Below are positions 62,740 through 64,000 of a stretch of 64,000 nt of DNA, one piece after another; within the stretch, counting starts at the first letter, position 1, and each line of letters opens with the position of its first letter. This stretch comes from CAJBVG01 sp044337515. GTDB taxonomy: Bacteria; Bacteroidota; Bacteroidia; Sphingobacteriales; Sphingobacteriaceae. The stretch spans positions 1 to 64,000 of the forward strand of contig JBIINK010000004.1 in the NCBI GenBank assembly GCA_044337515.1, read 5' to 3'. Made by a program: the position numbers and the translations under genes. The notes under the pieces were generated by a model that was given only the letters and a program-made list of their open reading frames with translations, made no database searches and had not been told where the DNA came from.

Positions 62740-63699
62740 ATGAAAGCTATTACTTATTACCAATACGGTTCTGCTGATGTATTACATTTGGAAGTGCTTG
62801 AAAAGCCCATTCCTAAAGTAGATGAAGTACTCATAAAAATTAAGGCGAGCACTGTAAACAGAACCGATTGTGGTTTTCGGAATCCCGAATTCCAATTCAT
62901 CAAATTGATATCAGGAATTACTGCACCCAAAGCAAAAGTCTTGGGCTCTGAATTTGCTGGGGTTGTAGAGGCAATTGGCGAAAAGGTTACAAGATATAAA
63001 GTGGGCGACAAAGTATACGGACTTAGTACCTATAACTTTGGTACACATGCCGAATATATTTGTAAAAATGAAAACAATTCGATGGCCATTATGCCGAGTA
63101 ATTATTCTTTCGAAGAAGCTGCCGCAGTTTGTGATGGATTGATGTTAGCTTATGCAAACATTCGTAAAATAGATTTCAGCACTCCAAAAAACATTCTAAT
63201 TAATGGTGCAACTGGAGCAATTGGAATTTCTGCACTTCAATTAGTAAAATACTTTGGTGCTAAAGTAACCGCAGTAGGTAATACGAAGAACCTCGAACTA
63301 CTAAAAAGTTTAGGCGCCGATAAAGTTATTGATTATTCTGCCGAAGATTTCACGAAAACAAATGAAAAATATGATGTAGTTTTTGATGCTGTTGGAAAGA
63401 GCACTTTCTTTAAATGCATTAAACTATTAAAGCCGAAAGGGGTATATTTTTCAACAGAATTAGGACCATATGCTCAAAATATTCCACTCGCATTATTTTC
63501 ACCTTGGTTTAACGGACGACATTTAAAGTTCCCTATTCCAAAAGACAGTAGAGAAGATATTGAGTTTTTTAAAATGATCATCGAAGAAGGAAAGTACAAA
63601 GCGATAATCGACAGAACGTATTCGCTAGAACAGGTACCCGATGCGCATCGATATGTGGAGCTTGGGGAGAAAACGGGGAATGTCGTTATTATCAATTAG
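62740..63699 (+). CDS. MDR-family oxidoreductase (quinone-oxidoreductase-like)
   Basis: 319 residues. The N-terminal GroES-like domain has 'GSEFAGVVEAIGEKVTRYKVGDKVYG'. The cofactor site is 'ILINGATGAIGISALQLVKYFGAKVTAVG'. Zinc-binding cysteines of alcohol dehydrogenases are not apparent, so it belongs to the zinc-independent quinone/enoyl reductase branch. The stop codon TAG is formed by the repeat array that follows. Substrate unknown. Confidence 0.88.
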   Translation: MKAITYYQYGSADVLHLEVLEKPIPKVDEVLIKIKASTVNRTDCGFRNPEFQFIKLISGITAPKAKVLGSEFAGVVEAIGEKVTRYKVGDKVYGLSTYNFGTHAEYICKNENNSMAIMPSNYSFEEAAAVCDGLMLAYANIRKIDFSTPKNILINGATGAIGISALQLVKYFGAKVTAVGNTKNLELLKSLGADKVIDYSAEDFTKTNEKYDVVFDAVGKSTFFKCIKLLKPKGVYFSTELGPYAQNIPLALFSPWFNGRHLKFPIPKDSREDIEFFKMIIEEGKYKAIIDRTYSLEQVPDAHRYVELGEKTGNVVIIN

Positions 63700-63784
63700 G
63701 AATTAGGAATTAGGAATTAGGAATTAGGAATTAGGAATTAGGAATTAGGAATTAGGAATTAGGAATTAGGAATTAGGAATTAGG
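63696..63784. repeat. 7-bp tandem array (aattagg), about 12 copies
   Basis: Near-perfect tandem repeat of AATTAGG starts in the last codon of the MDR gene, so the gene's stop codon is inside it. The array continues into the 56-bp palindrome repeats. Confidence 0.9.
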
Positions 63785-63930
63785 CCCCTCTCCTTTGGAG
63801 AGGGGTTGGGGTGAGGCAAAATTTAGAATTAGGAATTAGGCCCCTCTCCTTTGGAGAGGGGTTGGGGTGAGGCAAAATTTAGAATTAGGAATTAGGCCCC
63901 TCTCCTTTGGAGAGGGGTTGGGGTGAGGCA
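63784..63930. repeat. Three 56-bp palindrome-containing repeats
   Basis: Copies start at 63784, 63840 and 63896. Each has CCCCTCTCCTTTGGAGAGGGG followed by TTGGGGTGAGGC and, in the first two, a short AT-rich spacer with the aattagg word. The last is truncated at an A-run. The unit matches the ends of the leuS insertion (GCCTCACCC + CCCTCTCC/GGAGAGGG) in the same order and orientation. It holds no ORF. Confidence 0.95.
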
Positions 63931-63959
63931 AAAAAAAGACGACCCGTTTCCGAGCCGCC
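63930..63959 (-). terminator. Terminator for a gene beyond the right edge
   Basis: On the minus strand a 9-bp G/C-rich stem with GAAA tetraloop (63938-63959, with G-U pairs) is followed by a run of U (plus-strand A-run 63930-63937). It would end a transcript arriving from the right. Positions 63960-64000 show only AT-rich DNA and no gene that I can support. Confidence 0.6.
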
Positions 63960-64000
63960 TTAAAACATAAAACATGAAATCTCCTAACCAATAAAAAAAG

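Noticed and set aside
1..64000. tRNA, rRNA or tmRNA genes
   Set aside because: I scanned the intergenic regions for cloverleaf and conserved rRNA stretches and saw none; there is also no gap large enough for an rRNA.

Overview
The window is AT-rich bacterial chromosome from a member of the Bacteroidota. Several independent signs agree. There are promoters of the TAnnTTTG type, a PorT-family gap-free neighbour of ubiE, a secreted protease with a type IX secretion C-terminal sorting domain, a SusC-style TonB receptor with an N-terminal carboxypeptidase-like domain, DUF6089 and DUF3098 proteins, and almost no Shine-Dalgarno sequences. I cannot fix the family; Chitinophagia/Sphingobacteriia-like is my guess. 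No rRNA, tRNA, CRISPR array or prophage was found.

Layout. 1-5900 (minus) is an envelope operon: CBS protein, nadK, DUF6089 barrel, uppS, bamA, then the start of an OmpH/Skp chaperone. 5928-16164 (minus) is mixed housekeeping: alpha/beta hydrolase, glutamine amidotransferase, YqeY, SDR, porT, ubiE/menG, the secreted metalloprotease and a fused alpha/beta 2-oxoacid dehydrogenase E1. 16275-31452 is catabolic: an enoyl-CoA hydratase, a TonB receptor with an adjacent Crp/Fnr regulator and two FNR-like boxes, and an almost complete phenylacetyl-CoA pathway (paaZ, paaY, paaJ, paaI, paaH, paaG, paaDCBA, and divergent paaE). An ORF6N-domain gene sits between paaI and paaH. 31546-38286 adds an SDR, OsmC, a secreted beta carbonic anhydrase, a flavin reductase and the homogentisate route (fahA, hmgA, hppD). 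Together with paa this gives two aromatic-amino-acid degradation routes side by side. paaK, a clear paaF and a maleylacetoacetate isomerase are not in the window.

38382-53371 is core growth machinery: purN, purH, then mreB-mreC-mreD-mrdA-rodA, leuS on the opposite strand, and ftsX-DUF3098-uppP-truB-ribF. 53454-63699 holds a thioesterase, uvrA, an ECF sigma factor with a small partner ORF, fabV, a YCF48-like secreted protein, a Fic protein, nth, a DUF1648 gene interrupted by TGA, and a quinone-oxidoreductase-like MDR.

The strongest unusual signal is in leuS. The leucyl-tRNA synthetase carries an in-frame insertion of about 660 bp in the CP1 editing region. It encodes a complete-looking DUF559 (Vsr-like) endonuclease domain, is bounded by inverted GCCTCACCC plus CCCTCTCC/GGAGAGGG palindromes, and has a 42-bp tandem array at one end. 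The same end sequence recurs three times at 63784-63930. This looks like an endonuclease-bearing palindromic element that lives inside coding sequence without splicing. A second theme is a set of about 18 intergenic tracts, each built from its own short repeated 'words' (7-10 bp) and usually folding back on itself as a long hairpin. Several run into the stop codons of flanking genes.
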